A stretch of 64,000 bases of DNA from Proteles cristata cristata. Its lineage: Eukaryota; Chordata; Mammalia; Carnivora; Hyaenidae. The position numbers were made by a program, and so were the translations under genes. Below are positions 20,592-32,811 of this stretch, in pieces (position 1 is the stretch's first letter; each line of letters begins with the position of its first letter). The stretch is taken from assembly GCA_017311185.1 (NCBI GenBank), contig JAESUZ010002613.1, forward strand, positions 372,001-436,000, read 5' to 3'. The notes below the pieces were generated by a model. It was not told the origin of the DNA. It saw only the letters and a list, made by a program, of their open reading frames with translations, and did not search any database.

Positions 20592-22327
20592 ATAGGATTA
20601 TCTCTAAAGTCCCTTCAAACCCAAAAATTTTTGGTTTCTAACTCTATTGGGTTTCTTGAACAGTCTGATTCTGGCTCTATGCACTGAGTATTCCCAAGAC
20701 TGAAACAATACCCGAGGCATGTCAGGACCTCAATCGTTTTTTGTTTAATTGAAATAAATGGATCTGTAGCAGTAACCCTAAGAAATGAATCCTCTACCAG
20801 GAGGGTAAGTTGGGTCAATGTAGATCAAATGACCGCCTAATAAATGCCCCCAGGATCAACTGGCCACAACAAGAACACTCAGTTCTACTGGCCATTTGGA
20901 TAACACCTGTGATGGCATAGAGCTCATATTACCCGGATCACAACTCACCTTGTTCCAACAAATAAAAAATACATTTAGCCATCCCCTGAACAAACCACTT
21001 CAAACAAACAAGTTATAAAGCTGTCTAGATGTAGCTATCAGAAACACAGATCATTTGATCAGATAATCTTAATAGTGGAGGACCCAAGAGAATAAATCCC
21101 ATCCACAATAAGGCATATAGGATAATTTAGCTCTCAACATTCTTTCCTTGTTTCCCTTTTGTTGTTCATATATAATAGCAAAACAAGGAATTCAAACATT
21201 TATGTCAGGGCAGCAAGCCAAGAGTCTAGAATATATGATCCTATTAACACTAATGGAAGTCGGAGCAAGGTAAAAGAGAAAATAAAGCTCCCTGCTTCCA
21301 CTCTCAGTACACATACTTTTCCAAAATAAAGAGCCAACAATTATTCTTTTAATGTTCCTTCTCTGTACACCCATAAATCACTCCTGGTCATAAACCTTGT
21401 GCTGATTTCAAAGGATGGGTTTCTGCTTTTGTGGAGTTTTTTGTAAACCTTCCCTTTGCTCTTCCTCTTACAGTATGCCTACCAGGAGTCCTCCTGAAGG
21501 GTGCTGGGGGGTCTTTTCTGCCATCCCACTATCCAACACCTCTAGTATAGGTACAGTAACCCCCATCCCACGCTGAAGGATGAGGTATATTCCACTTCTT
21601 ACCCCCACCCCAACCCCCAGGTACTGGTCTGGAAAGTTAAAAAAAAAAAAAAAAAAAACTCCTGTATATCTCAGGGCTCATTTCCAGGTTCTTCATAAAC
21701 CAGAGGAATGAAGAATAGTTTAAAGTTGGATTCTTTTCCAGACCCATTAAGTAAGCTTTTTCTTATAGCCAGAAGTCGGACAGACACTGACCCTCTGCTG
21801 ACCTCTGCATGAACCTCAAAACAAACAATCCAAAAAACTCTTTACTTCTGAGAGTCTTGGTGTTTTCATGTTTTTCAACCAATAAAAATGGCCTTAACCT
21901 TAGCTGGCATCCTTGCTTGAGAGACAAGGATCCAGCACTCAGGTTATATGGTCAGAGCTCTGGGATCTTCTAAGGAAAAGTCCTGAAATGGCTGTCCTAT
22001 CAGTCCAGGCCCATACAGCCTTGTCTACATTTTCTCCAAATCCCATCCCTGTAAACCCTGCTGTGGGGACCCAGTACCACCCTGAGCGCCTGCATCAAGC
22101 CCTTCTTGGATGGTCTCGCTCTTCTCCCCCTGGATGTTATCCACAGCAGCCACAAGGGAGTGAAAAATCATCACGCAGTTAAAAACAATCCCTGGCAGGA
22201 ATCTCGGTAACTAATGTACAGAAAAAGCCAACTGCCTCCACCATAGGGTAAATTTTTGTCTTTAAAAAAGCTTTTGCAGACTATTCATTAGTGTTTGCAT
22301 AAAGAAAAGAGACTCACATGTGTCTTT
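20592..22327. other. No gene seen
   Basis: About 1.7 kb of mostly unclassified sequence with a 20-base poly(A) at about 21639-21658. The block 22090-22185 (CAGCAGCCACAAGGGAGTGAAAAATCATCAC) may be an L2 scrap. Confidence 0.4.
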
Positions 22328-22336
22328 TGATTGTGA

Positions 22337-22535
22337 TGTTTATTTTTTTAGAGTTTATTTATTTATTTGGAGGGGGGGCAGAAGGAGGCAGAGAAAGACA
22401 GAGAGAATCCCAAGCAAGCTTCTTGTTCTCAGGGTGGAGCCCAATGTGGGGCTCGAACTCATGAAATGTGAGATCGTGACCTGAGCCAAAATCAAGAGTC
22501 AGACGCTTAATTGACTCAGACACCCGGGTACCCGC
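22337..22535 (-). mobile_element. Can-SINE, antisense
   Basis: Flanked by TGATTGTGA at 22328-22336 and 22536-22544. CT body is reduced. Confidence 0.92.
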
Positions 22536-22779
22536 TGATTGTGAAGCTTAACAGGAAGTTTGGGGTGACTTAAATAAGCATTGGAAAACATGTTGGCCTA
22601 CCTAGTTATTATCAGGTATATGTGCAAAAACTGCATATTAGTATTCAAAATAGACCACTGCTTATTCTTTCAACAGTGCACAGTCATCTTAATAAACACA
22701 GCACAACCACTCTCATTCCTCAAAGCAGAATTGACCATTCCCTCTACTTTGAGGGCCCACTGTACTTGTAAGGACCTTA

Positions 22780-22955
22780 ATAATGGGACCTGTGACCCTT
22801 TATTTACTCCTTTGTTTGTATGACTGTCTTCCTACATCTGTTTCTATTCCTCTAGACTATAAATCTCTTGAGGAGAAAGACTTCATATTCCTTCTTGAAC
22901 CCTCCATGCTCAATAGACTGTCTAGCACATAGCAGGTGCTTCATAACACCAGGGT
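22780..22955 (+). mobile_element. L2 3' end
   Basis: CTAGACTATAAATCTCTTGAGGAGAAAGAC ... CTGTCTAGCACATAGCAGGTGCTTCATAA, sense L2 tail. Confidence 0.8.
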
Positions 22956-23284
22956 GAAAAAGGGGGCGAGGCAGTAAGCATTAAGAAGGCAGAAACTGAA
23001 CTTTTATTCCTGTTGCCTAGCCTATAAAGATTTTTGAAATTAACGGATGGACTGAAGAAACAAAAGAACAGCAGTACTAAGGCATGAAAGTAAAGAGCTT
23101 GACTGTAATGAATGTCATCTTTCATCAATTCTAAAACATCTTTTATATTTTGACAGGAAATTAGGATGCATTTTACAATGAATAGCATCTTTGCATGGTG
23201 TCATAGTTTATTTGGAACCTTATTTTCTTTTTCTTTTTTAGTGGTGAATAGGATAGCTGTACACATTAGAAACGATAAGAGTCT

Positions 23285-23400
23285 GAGGCACCTGGCTGGC
23301 TCAGTCAGAAAAGCATGTGATTCTTGATCACAGGGTTGTGAGGTTAAGCCTCACATTCGGTGAACAGATTACTTAAAAATAAAGTCTTAAAAAGAAAAAG
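23285..23400 (+). mobile_element. Short tRNA-type Can-SINE
   Basis: GGCACCTGGCTGGCTCAGTCAG ... AGATTACTTAAAAATAAAGTC; same old subtype as 20266. Confidence 0.85.
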
Positions 23401-23830
23401 AAATGATGGTGTCACTGATGCAGTGAAATATCTTTTGATGTGACTGTGGTAAGAAGGGCTGGAAAGATGACTATAAAATTGTACTGAATTTTCCACAAGA
23501 GTAGAAACAACAACAAAAAAAGGCTGAGCCTTTTTAGTAAAAAGACTAGCTTTGTGTCTCACAAGCACCCCCCTTCTGGAGGAGCAGCCCAAGTGGGGCT
23601 TCCAAAGGCCACATCTATGCTAAGTGACCCTGCCCTCCTGCTCACCACTGATTGGTTCAGGGATGGTCACATGATCCAAACTGAGCGAATCATTACTCTG
23701 AATTTTTTTTACTTTGAGCCAGTAAGAATGTAGGTCACTTCTCTGCTTTAACAACAGTGAGATTCAAAGTTTAGGAGCATTTGGTGACCATGCTCCCTAC
23801 TATGTGGGAAGAGAAACAAAGGCAAAAGAC
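23401..23830. other. No gene; possible old repeat
   Basis: CACTGATTGGTTCAGGGATGG and CACATGATCCAAACTGAG at 23645-23690 look like an old DNA-transposon or LTR fragment I could not classify. Confidence 0.35.
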
Positions 23831-23834
23831 AGAA

Positions 23835-24275
23835 TTTTGATGGTGAATGCCTGTGTGGCTCAAACTAGCTACATGCTCACCAAACCTATTTCTTTTTCTT
23901 CCTGGGCAAACAGGCCATATTTCTCGGGCTCCTTTGCCATTAGGTGGAGTCATGTACTCATTCACTGAGGGACTGCACTGAGTAATAATTGATGGAATGA
24001 GGACAGAAGTAATATAAGTCACTTCCAGATCTGGCCCATGAAAACCTCCCACCTGAGATCCTTGAATCTCCCTCTCCATCTGCAGGTTCAAAGGAAAGAA
24101 TTCGATCACAGAGGAGAAGGGGGACAAAAGATGGAATAAACCTGTGTCCCTGAAACACCGAAAGTGGCTTAACCAGGAAAAACTATGTTGAACTGCTGTC
24201 TGAACAAGAAAAACACATCGTTAATGTTAAGCACCAAAATTTGGGGGTTGTTAGGGTAGTTACCTGTTCTAATAC
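23835..24275 (+). mobile_element. MaLR-type LTR (MLT1-like)
   Basis: GTGGCTCAAACTAGCTACATGCTC, CATTAGGTGGAGTCATGTACT, GACAGAAGTAATATAAGTCACTTCCAG, CTGGCCCATGAAAACCTCCCAC and GTTAAGCACCAAAATTTGGGGG are MLT1-LTR landmarks in order. Solo and diverged. Confidence 0.72.
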
Positions 24276-24840
24276 CTCCTGGCTGCAGCTGCACCCATCC
24301 TTCCAATGGTTATATGAAATGCCCCAGCGTCCTTCCCAAGTCCCTCTTTGCCCAAGCTAGTTTGAGTTGGGTTTCTTTCATTTATAACTCAAAGAGTTCT
24401 GAGAAACATAGCCAAGAAGAATGAATCTCAATCATTTGAAATGGCACGATGATAGTGGTAAACAACAATCCCCAAGTGTCTGAGGAACACCAAGAAGATT
24501 TCTCAGAACAGAGTAATAATCCCAACAAACTTATGACAATACACAGAAGACTCTTCAATTTCCCAGGACTTCTAGCTCGAAACTCATAAACCACTTACAG
24601 TGAGATACTCTCCCCATACTCATTTCATTACCAGAAGCATATACAAAGTTGTAACAGTCCTGACTTAGAATTCACCTACTATCAAATATCCTCAGGAGTT
24701 CCCAACCATCCAGAACCCTAGCAAGCAAGATAAACCTCAGTTATTATACACAGCCAGCTTTGCTGTCTCAGGATTTCGTGGGAAACGGATCCACATACAG
24801 CTCTAAGAACCCAAGTAATTAATCTGGGGTGACTAGCTCT
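24276..24840. other. No gene seen
   Basis: Unclassified sequence, no coding signal. Confidence 0.4.
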
Positions 24841-24927
24841 GGGTTTGAGTGTATAACACTGACCATAGTGGGTTTGAGTGTATAACACTGACCATAGTGG
24901 GTTTGAGTGTATAACACTGACCATAGT
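24841..24927 (+). repeat. 29-bp tandem repeat, three perfect copies
   Basis: Three identical units beginning GGGTTTGAGTGTATAACACT at 24841, 24870 and 24899; exactly 87 bp with no variant base. Confidence 0.97.
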
Positions 24928-25820
24928 TTTCAAAGATAAATATTCAAAAATCACCAAAGCTTCTGGGAGCCTTTATAAGACTATAAATGAAAAAGAGTAC
25001 AAAAATAAACATGAGAATTATACCATGCATGCCTACTTGAGCAATGAAAAAGATTTGCCAGGAACTGGGGCCAGAGATGACAGCGCATGCATCCTGCTCA
25101 GTTTCCAGAAATGTCTCTCATTGAGCCAAACTTGTTTTATAACAACAAGCAATGACATCTGTTATACATTCTATGGGCTTGTTATATACAACTGCAATAC
25201 TATACATTGAGTTCTTTGCCTCTCACAACGGTATGAAGTTAGGATTGTCATCAGTCCTTCATTTAGCGCTAAGAACACATGCTCAGGCATGTCAAGTCTC
25301 ACAGCCCCAGGATTTGAGACTTGGGCCAAGACTTGAACTCCAATCTCCTTACATCCTCCGGCCATTTCACTGTAGCCCAAATTGTGGAATACCAGGGCAG
25401 AGAAACGGCCCACTGGTGACATTTCCCCACTGCTATAATTCATTAGACCATTTGGAGGTCAGTTTGCTGTTTTGTGTAACCATATGTGGGAGCTTTCTGG
25501 GGGGTTAAAGGCCCAGGATAAATGCCTGGCCTGCCTCCAATACAAGCTGGGAAAACACTCCCTGACAAGACACCGTAGCTTATGTCCACAGAAAGACCTT
25601 GAGCGAGGAGGAAGGAGCCTGAAATAAGGGGTTAAAAGTGGAGACTTCTATGTGATCTTGTCAGAACCTCAGAGATGGAGGTCTCTGAGAGCCAGGCAAC
25701 AAGCTAAGATCTCTCAGGACACCAAAGATAGGATTTGGGGCAAGGGAAATGAAGTTACCTTTTTGGGGGGAAGGAGAGGGGGTCAAATACATATAACTGA
25801 GCTGGCCTCAATCAGCATTC
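24928..25820. other. No gene seen
   Basis: About 0.9 kb. A MIR-like antisense trace may exist at 25200-25350 (TCACAGCCCCAGGATTTGAGAC), weak. Confidence 0.4.
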
Positions 25821-25835
25821 TCTTAGATGACTTTT

Positions 25836-26030
25836 TTTTTTTTTAAGTTTTTAAAATTATTTATTTTGAGAGACAGAGAGAGGCAGACAGAGAGGAACAG
25901 AGAGAATCCCAAGTAGGTTCCACATTGTCAGTGCAGAACCCAATATGGGGTTCGGGCTCACAAAATGAGATTGTGACCTGAGTTGAGATCAAGAGTCTGA
26001 TGCTTAACCAACTGAGCACCCAGGTGCCCC
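25836..26030 (-). mobile_element. Can-SINE, antisense
   Basis: Poly(T) then GAGAGACAGAGAGAGGCAG to ACTGAGCACCCAGGTGCCCC; flanks TCTTAGATGACTTTT and TCTCAGATGACCTTTT. Confidence 0.92.
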
Positions 26031-26324
26031 TCTCAGATGACCTTTTTGAGCCACTTCTAAGAGACAAATTGCCAAGATGAAACACTCATATACTATGAAG
26101 AAAGCCAAAAAAGGCATGGGGAGTATTAACATTTTAGTAAGAGCCATTTACCTCTGGGAGCCAGTGACCCACCATTTCAGAGAGAAGACATAGGAACCTG
26201 GGGGAGCTCTCCTTTGGCATGCTGGAAAATTTTAAGAGCTGGCCACCTCTGAATATCACTATTTTCTAGGCTCCAAGGATGAGAGGGAAGTCCTGTTCTC
26301 TGGTGTGGAATCAAAAAACCTGAA

Positions 26325-26535
26325 GAAGCATGGGGTAGCAGAAAGGGCAAAGGCCTTGATTTTAACAAACTTGGGCTTGAGTCCTGGCTCAGTCTCCTAT
26401 TAGCTGTTATGAAAGTTAAACCTCCTTGAGCCTCAACTGAGTCCATATCTGTGAAGGATAAGACTGTGGGGAGAATAAAACAAAACTATAAATGTACAAT
26501 GCCTGATACATATTAGCTGCTCAATAAATTTAGCT
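26325..26535 (+). mobile_element. MIR
   Basis: GGGCTTGAGTCCTGGCTCAG ... CTCCTTGAGCCTCAACTGAGTCCATATCTG ... ATTAGCTGCTCAATAAATTTAG, sense MIR. Confidence 0.82.
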
Positions 26536-26626
26536 CTTTTAACTTTTCCCCCCTCAAACCTCTCTTAAATTCTTTAGTATTGGAATTCTAATACTGAGTC
26601 ACTCTAATTCTTATAATTCACCAGTC

Positions 26627-26644
26627 TTATAAGAATTCTTATAA
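26627..26644. repeat. 18-bp perfect palindrome
   Basis: TTATAAGAATTCTTATAA equals its own reverse complement; the block AATTCTTATAATTCA also occurs twice within 45 bp here. Confidence 0.95.
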
Positions 26645-27039
26645 TTCATAGCCTTAAAAGAATATGTTGGCCATTTTACTTGCATCTTTGAAATATAATC
26701 ATCTGTGACTTTAGTTGTGAACACTTCAAATAACTCTGGGTCCTTGGGCCTCTTAGTAGTCTGCTCCATGCTTCCTAAATTTCCTTTAAAAAAAAAAAAT
26801 TAACTCCTGCGTCTCTCTTCAACTTGATCATCTTTCTCTAATCCGAAAGAGAATTCAAACTATATCAATATTTGGCTGCACTCACCTGTCAAATTCAACT
26901 TAACTTTCCACAAGGCTTAAAATAAAAGGGAGTTCTAAGGTCAACAAAGCTTAACTGAATTTAATAAATATGCAGTGTGCTTCTAACCATAGGAACAAAA
27001 GGAAGGATAAGGTTCTAGTGGTCTTCTTCATTACCTTCC

Positions 27040-27330
27040 TAGTCTTTGGGATAATTTCCTCTTGACATCCACTTACCCAAGACAGGGATAGGTGCCCCTT
27101 CTCTATGCTCCAGTCTTCTGTCTACGCCACTACTGGTGCCATGGCCCATACTGTACAATAATCATCCATCTCATCTCCTTCACAATCTCCCTTCAGGTAA
27201 GAACCATGTTCTGCCAAATCTCAATTACCAGTCTCAGTACTCACCAGCTCAATACCTGGTATATAACAGATACCAGATTAGTGTTGGATAGATGGGTAGA
27301 TAAGTGGATAGATAGATGAATAAGTAAATA
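27040..27330 (+). mobile_element. L2 3' region
   Basis: CATCTCCTTCACAATCTCCCTTCAGGTAAGAACC ... CAATACCTGGTATATAACAG, diverged sense L2. Confidence 0.5.
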
Positions 27331-27539
27331 GGGTTTTTTGATCTGGGAGAAACCTTAGAAATAATCTAGTCTAATACAAGGTCTTTATTTCACAGACAAG
27401 GAAGCAGGGCCTCAGAGCTGTAAGGTAACTCCGTCAAGGTAGTCTCAAAGAAGCAAAAAGATAAGTGGTAGCAGTCACACATGCCATTGTTACTGTGAAT
27501 TTATAAGCAGACATCACTTCACACTCACCCCCAAGAAAA

Positions 27540-27782
27540 GATAGCATAGCTTGGTGAATACAGAGAGCATGGGCTTCACAGGCCAAGTCTTAGTTTTGGC
27601 TACTTATCAGTCATGTGACTTTGGGCAAGTTACTTCATCTCTTTGAGTCACAATTCCTGCCTCTGTTAATTAGGGATATTAATAACTTCAGAGTTGTTGG
27701 GGTATTGCATCTGCCAACATACACAAAGTGCCTAGCATAGCACGGGCACTATGTGCTAAATATATGTTTACTGAATGAATCA
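27540..27782 (+). mobile_element. MIR
   Basis: AAGATAGCATAGCTTGGTG ... CATGTGACTTTGGGCAAGTTACTTCATCTC ... GAGTTGTTGGGG ... AAAGTGCCTAGCATAGCA, almost full-length sense MIR. Confidence 0.92.
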
Positions 27783-28016
27783 TGAAGGAGTCCCTGTCTA
27801 GCATACCACAGCTTCACAAACCTGGTAGACTTTGCGTTTAAGTCTCTGCCCACATGGAAGGTGGCTGGGACACCCATAATTATAGAGCCATTTGGAGATT
27901 TGTTCCTTGCTAGACCTGGGTCTTTAAGCAGCATCAAGCCTCTATAACGTTGCTCACTGTTCCTGACCTGGGTTGCCTTTCCTACCTTCCTCACTGCCAC
28001 ATAAATCTGCCCCATC

Positions 28017-28135
28017 TTCTACTGCCTAGCCAGAGCTATCTTTTCTAGAAAGCCCCTCTACTTCCTATGACTTCATCAATCTTTCTTGTCTCAATAATTA
28101 CTTTCTACCACACAGTAGGAGGAGTATATCTGTTT
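28017..28135 (+). mobile_element. L2-like fragment
   Basis: AGAAAGCCCCTCTACTTCCTATGACTTCATCAATC resembles the sense L2 3' region. Weak. Confidence 0.4.
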
Positions 28136-28144
28136 GGTTGTTTT

Positions 28145-28618
28145 TTTTTTAATTATGATAAAATATACATAATATAAAATGTATAATCATAACCATTTTT
28201 AAGTGTACAGTTCTGTAGTGTTAGGTATATTCAGTGTTGTAAATCAACCTCCAGAACTTTTTCATTTTTCAAAACTGAAACACATTAAATAACAACTCCC
28301 TGATTTTTCCCTCCCTCTGGCCCCTGGCAACCACCACTCTACTTTCTGTTTCTATAAGTGTGACTATTTTAAATACCTCATATAAATGTGGTCATACAAT
28401 ATCCATCCATTTGTGTTTGGTTTCTTTCTCCCACCATAATGCCCTTAAGATTCAACCACGTTGTAGCATGTGTTAGAATCTCTTTCCTTTTCAAGGCTAC
28501 TGTATGTACATCTACATTTGGCTTATTCATGCATCTGTTGATGGACACTTGGATTGCTTCTACCCTTTGGCTATTGTGAATAATGCTGTTATGAACATGG
28601 GTATATAGGGATGTATCT
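28145..28618 (-). mobile_element. Ancient L1M 3'UTR
   Basis: AAGTGTACAGTTCTGTAGTG, GGCCCCTGGCAACCACCACTCTACTTTCTG, CATATAAATGTGGTCATACAAT, GTTGATGGACACTTGGATTGC and GGCTATTGTGAATAATGCTG are antisense L1M 3'UTR landmarks in order. Confidence 0.85.
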
Positions 28619-28622
28619 GCTT

Positions 28623-28735
28623 TAGCTCCTCAACTTGAATGTGAGCTTCTTAATGACAAAGCCTGGGTCCCAATTTCTCTAGGTGCTTAACATGTAATAG
28701 GCACTCAGTAAATACCCATTAAGTAAATAAGACAG
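28623..28735 (+). mobile_element. L2 3' end
   Basis: GAATGTGAGCTTCTTAATGACAAAGCCTGGG ... AGGTGCTTAACATGTAATAGGCACTCAGTAAATACC. Confidence 0.8.
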
Positions 28736-28794
28736 GAATCTGTTCCAAAAATGAAGTGAAAAGGTAATCCTCATCTTCCCCACAAATCTGCAAA

Positions 28795-29020
28795 ATGGCA
28801 GTATTACACAGCAAAAAAGCACAGGCTTTGCAGTAAGATAATCCTGATTTCTGATCCTGGATCTGATTTTACTAGTTGTATAATCTTAGGCATGTTATTT
28901 AAGCTCTCAGAGCTGCAGTTCCTCATGTGGTTTTTGCCACAACTAAAAGCTGTAACTTATGTAAAGCAGTTAACATAGCACTTGACACATCATAAACTCA
29001 AAAAATGTTTGCCAATATTA
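28795..29020 (+). mobile_element. MIR
   Basis: AAAGCACAGGCTTTGCAG ... CTGATCCTGGATCTGATTTTACTAG ... ATCTTAGGCATGTTATTTAAGCTCTCAG. Confidence 0.85.
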
Positions 29021-29052
29021 TTATTATAAAGTCCTATAATAAAAGTAACTTA

Positions 29053-29144
29053 GGGGGTGCCTGGCTGGTTCACTCAGTAGAGCATGTGACTCCTGGTTTG
29101 GAGTAGTGAGTTCAAGCACCCACTGAGATTACTTTAAAAAAAAA
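29053..29144 (+). mobile_element. Short tRNA-type Can-SINE
   Basis: GGTGCCTGGCTGGTTCACTCAGTAGAGCATG ... GAGATTACTTTAAAA; flanks AAAAGTAACTTAG and AAAAGTATCTTG. Confidence 0.85.
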
Positions 29145-29156
29145 AAAAGTATCTTG

Positions 29157-30047
29157 TTGCACATACAAACATGCCATTTAGCTTCCCGGCCATGGTAACT
29201 TTAAAAGCAAAGAACATAAAAAATTCTCAGACCAAACCATTTACAGCAGGTAATAGTCAAAACAGAAAGACACTACCACAGCAGCAACAATGATTCTGGA
29301 CTGCTATTACTGAATGCGGAGGCTTGAGCTATTCAGTTGCAGCACTTGAGCTGGAAATTTTGTCACTTCAAAGAGACAGACTTACTTGTCACACTAAGGA
29401 TCATCTCAATTAGCAAAGCAGCCTGTCCAAGTTCTCATTAATGTTTTAAAATCAGGATTACTTGAGGTTTTTTGGGTGCTTGGGCTAAATCTATGTTGAA
29501 TTTCATCATAATTCATGTTTTGAAGCTTTTAGTAAAAAGATGAAAGAAATAAATAGATCTTGATCTTTATTACTGTTTCAGGCAGAAGTATTTATTTCAA
29601 TCTGACTTGAAGGAAATTGAGCTCCCCACCCCACTCCCGGTTCCTCTAGGACATGAATTCTTTTGAGGTTGCTATCCGAATTTTCCAGACCAGAAACATT
29701 CCTTCCAAAGTCAGCTCTTAGAAAGGCAAGTTTTTGAGTCTTAGAAGGAAAAGCTTATTCAAGCATCTTTTTGTCTACCAAAACAATTAACATTTGACAT
29801 GGCTAATTCAAATGGCTCTCACAGACAAAATCAGAAACTTGACTGTGTAGTTGGGGGAAGAGGGAAGAGAAAACAGAGAGAAGGTAAGAGGAAGTTGACC
29901 AAATGCTAATGCTGGCCCCAAAATGGCCCCAAGTGATCATAACCCCTAACTTTCTTAGGATAATCATGACTCCTTATAAATTTAACACTATACTGAGATA
30001 ATTTATTAAGGGTAACTAAATATGATTTTACCTCTCTCCCAATTTTG
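29157..30047. other. No gene seen
   Basis: About 0.9 kb AT-rich, unclassified; GA-rich patch near 29850-29890. Confidence 0.4.
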
Positions 30048-30262
30048 TTTTTTTTTTTTAAGTTTACTTTTATTTATTTTGAGAGAGAGAGAAAGAACGA
30101 ACAGTGGGTGAGGGGCAGGGAGAGAGGAAGACAAAATCCCAAGCAAGATCCATGCTATCGGTTCAGAGCCCAATACAGGGCTTGAACTCACAAATTGTGA
30201 CACCATGACCTGAGCCAATATCAAGAGTTGACGCTTAACCAACTGAGCCACACAGGTACTCC
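30048..30262 (-). mobile_element. Can-SINE, antisense
   Basis: T-rich tail, GAGAGAGAGAGAAAGAAC body, GCTTAACCAACTGAGCCAC head; flanks CCAATTTTG and CCAATTCTG. Confidence 0.92.
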
Positions 30263-30329
30263 ACCAATTCTGGATTCTTAACAATACTGTCACCATATGT
30301 CACGTGTCAATTTTAATTTGGTTCCCAAA

Positions 30330-30465
30330 TAATAGCTAAGAGCTACCGGCTGCCTTACTAGTGCCAGGATATTCACATGCACTATAAGGCTGCCAGGTGC
30401 CAAGCATCATGCTGAGCCTTGACATACAGGGCTGCATCTAATGCTCACAACAACCCTATGTTCTG
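30330..30465 (-). mobile_element. MIR
   Basis: GCCAGGTGCCAAGCATCATGCTGAGCCTTGACATACAGG ... ATGCTCACAACAACCCTATG, antisense MIR. Confidence 0.75.
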
Positions 30466-30474
30466 TGTACTGAC

Positions 30475-31148
30475 ATCTTCCCTCTCTCCTTTTTCACTTC
30501 TTGTTTTTAAATTAATTTCAGACTTACCAAAAAAGAAAAAAACTTCAAGCAAATCACTAAGTATTCATATATAATCTTCATACAGATTACCCGTTTTAAT
30601 ATTTTATCCCTTTGCTTTATCATTCTCTCAGATATAGATTTTACCTTATCCTTAAATACTTAGTATTTCCTTCAAATTAAGGACAATCTCTTTAATTCTG
30701 CAATATGATTATCAAAATCAGAAAATAGTAATACTTGTATAATCTAATCTCAACTCTTATTCAAATTTCACCAACTGACCAAATAAAATAAAAGTCCTTT
30801 ATGGCAAAAGAAAAAAATTTTCTCTGCTCTAATCAATCCAGGATCATATGTTGTATTTAGTTTCTATATGCCTTTAGTCTCTTTTAATCCAAAACTATTC
30901 CTCAATCTTTGTCTTTCATGACCTTGACATTTTTAATAAATACAGTCCATTTAACTTGTAGAATATTTCTCAATTTAAATTTATCCAATATTTCCTCATG
31001 ATTAGATTCAAGTTATGCATTTTCAGCAGGAATGCCACACAAGTGGTGTGTTCTTCTCAGATAATGGTCCGTCACGTCTCTGGTATTGACTTTGATTATT
31101 CAGCAAAAGTGGTGTCTGCATGTTTCTCACTATAAAGTCACTCCTGCC
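30475..31148 (-). mobile_element. Ancient LINE 3' region (L1ME-like)
   Basis: ATTCAAATTTCACCAACTG, TTGTATTTAGTTTCTATATGCC, CATGACCTTGACATTTTTAA, TTTCCTCATGATTAGATTCAAG and GTGGTGTGTTCTTCTCAG occur in the same order at 37520-37870, so these are two copies of one old family. Confidence 0.65.
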
Positions 31149-31184
31149 TCCTTTGTAATCTATTAGTATGTTGTGAGGAGATAC

Positions 31185-31295
31185 CTTAGACTAGGTAGGC
31201 TCCTCTATCATAGATGAAAGAGCTGAGGTACAGAGAAGTTATGAGCTGCTTAATGGCACACAGATTAAAAGTGCCAGAGCACAAATTCATACTCC
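31185..31295 (-). mobile_element. MIR fragment
   Basis: ATAGATGAAAGAGCTGAGGTACAGAGAAGTTATGAGC. Confidence 0.6.
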
Positions 31296-31506
31296 ATTTT
31301 GTAGGCTCCCACACTCGAGATTCTTCAAAAGCATCCCACCGCTTCCTAGACCAGTTACCAATCACTAAAGCATCTTTGTCTAATGCCCTTACCGTGCACC
31401 CTAATGAAAACAATATGAGAACCCCTCATGGCCCAGAGAATCCTTTTATTTCTCTGATCTTAAGAACCAGCATGGTCCTAGCCACTGAGTCTCTAGAGCT
31501 GCTTCT

Positions 31507-31723
31507 ATTTTTTTTAATGTTTTTTAAAATTTATTTCTGAGAGAGAGAGAGAGACAGCATGGGCAGGGGAGGGGAAGAGAGAGAGGGAGATACAGAATCT
31601 GAAGCAGGATCCAGGCTCTGAGATACCAGCACAGAATCTGATGCAGGGCTTGAACCTATGAATCGTGAGATCATGACCTGAGCCTAAGTCAGAGGCTTAA
31701 CCGACTGAGCCACCCAGGCACTC
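31507..31723 (-). mobile_element. Can-SINE, antisense
   Basis: Perfect 14-bp duplication CTAGAGCTGCTTCT at 31493-31506 and 31724-31737. Confidence 0.95.
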
Positions 31724-32277
31724 CTAGAGCTGCTTCTAAAACATTAGAAATCCTGAGGGTGGTACTTTATACCCAAGCCCCCCACTCTTTCGGTTAATTA
31801 ACCTGGTAGAGCACTGGAAGAGAAATCAGCTGGTACTAAAAAGCAGAAGATGGAAATGTATATGCATCAGGACACTAGGCTGAACAAGGAAAACCTGAAA
31901 TCATCCTTACCCTAAGGCCATCTTGCCACACTGTGACCCTTTGGCTGACCTCCTGAAACTTTTATTTTTGAAATGCCATTTCTTTCTAATTTTTTTCATT
32001 TGAATTTTATTTTTGGAATAATTGATATTACCTTCCCATGGCTCAAAACTCAATGTGACATACCCACTGGAATAATCATAATAAAAAAGACAAATAATAA
32101 CAAGTGTGGGCAAGGATGTAGGCAAATGGAATCCTTGTACATTGCTAGAGGCAATGTAAAGTGGTACTGCTGCTTTGGAAAACAACTTGTCAGTTCCTCA
32201 AAAGTTCAAACATAGAGTTACCAGTTGACCCAATCCTAGGTACAAATGCAAATTAAATAAAAACAAAGGTACATTTA

Positions 32278-32492
32278 CTTTTTTAATATTTTATTTCATT
32301 TTTTTAGAGAGCTAGAGAGCACATGAGCAGGGGAGGGGACAGAGAGAAAGAGAGAGAGAGAAAGAGAGAGAGAGAGGAGAGAGAGAATCTTAAGCAGGCT
32401 CCACACTCAGTGCAGAGCCCATGGGGCTCAGTCCCATGACTGGGATCAAGAGTTGGACACTCAACCAACTGAGCCACCAAGGCAGCCCAAAA
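32278..32492 (-). mobile_element. Can-SINE, antisense, inside L1M
   Basis: Flanks AAAGGTACATTTA and AAATGTACATTTA. Contains a long GA-simple region at about 32340-32388. Confidence 0.92.
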
Positions 32493-32790
32493 TAAATGTA
32501 CATTTAAAACCATGTATACACACGCAGATTGCATTATTCGTAATGGTTGAAAGTGGAAACAATCCAAATGCCCATCAACTGATGAGTGAAAACATAGTGT
32601 GGTATATCCATACAACAGAACATTATTTGGTGATAAGACAAGAACTGATCCACACTACAATGCAGATAAGCCTTGAAAAGCTTATGCTAATGAAAGAAAC
32701 TAATCACAAAAGACCGCATGTTGCCTGATGCCATTTATATGAAATGTTGAGAACAGGCAAATCTATAGAGACAGAAAGTAGTTGCCTGGT

Positions 32791-32811
32791 GGGGGGGGGG
32801 GGGAGGGGGGG
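32791..32811. repeat. G-run G13-A-G7
   Basis: Thirteen G, one A, seven G; inside the L1M 3'UTR, where the family has a G-rich stretch after GGTTGCC. Confidence 0.93.
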
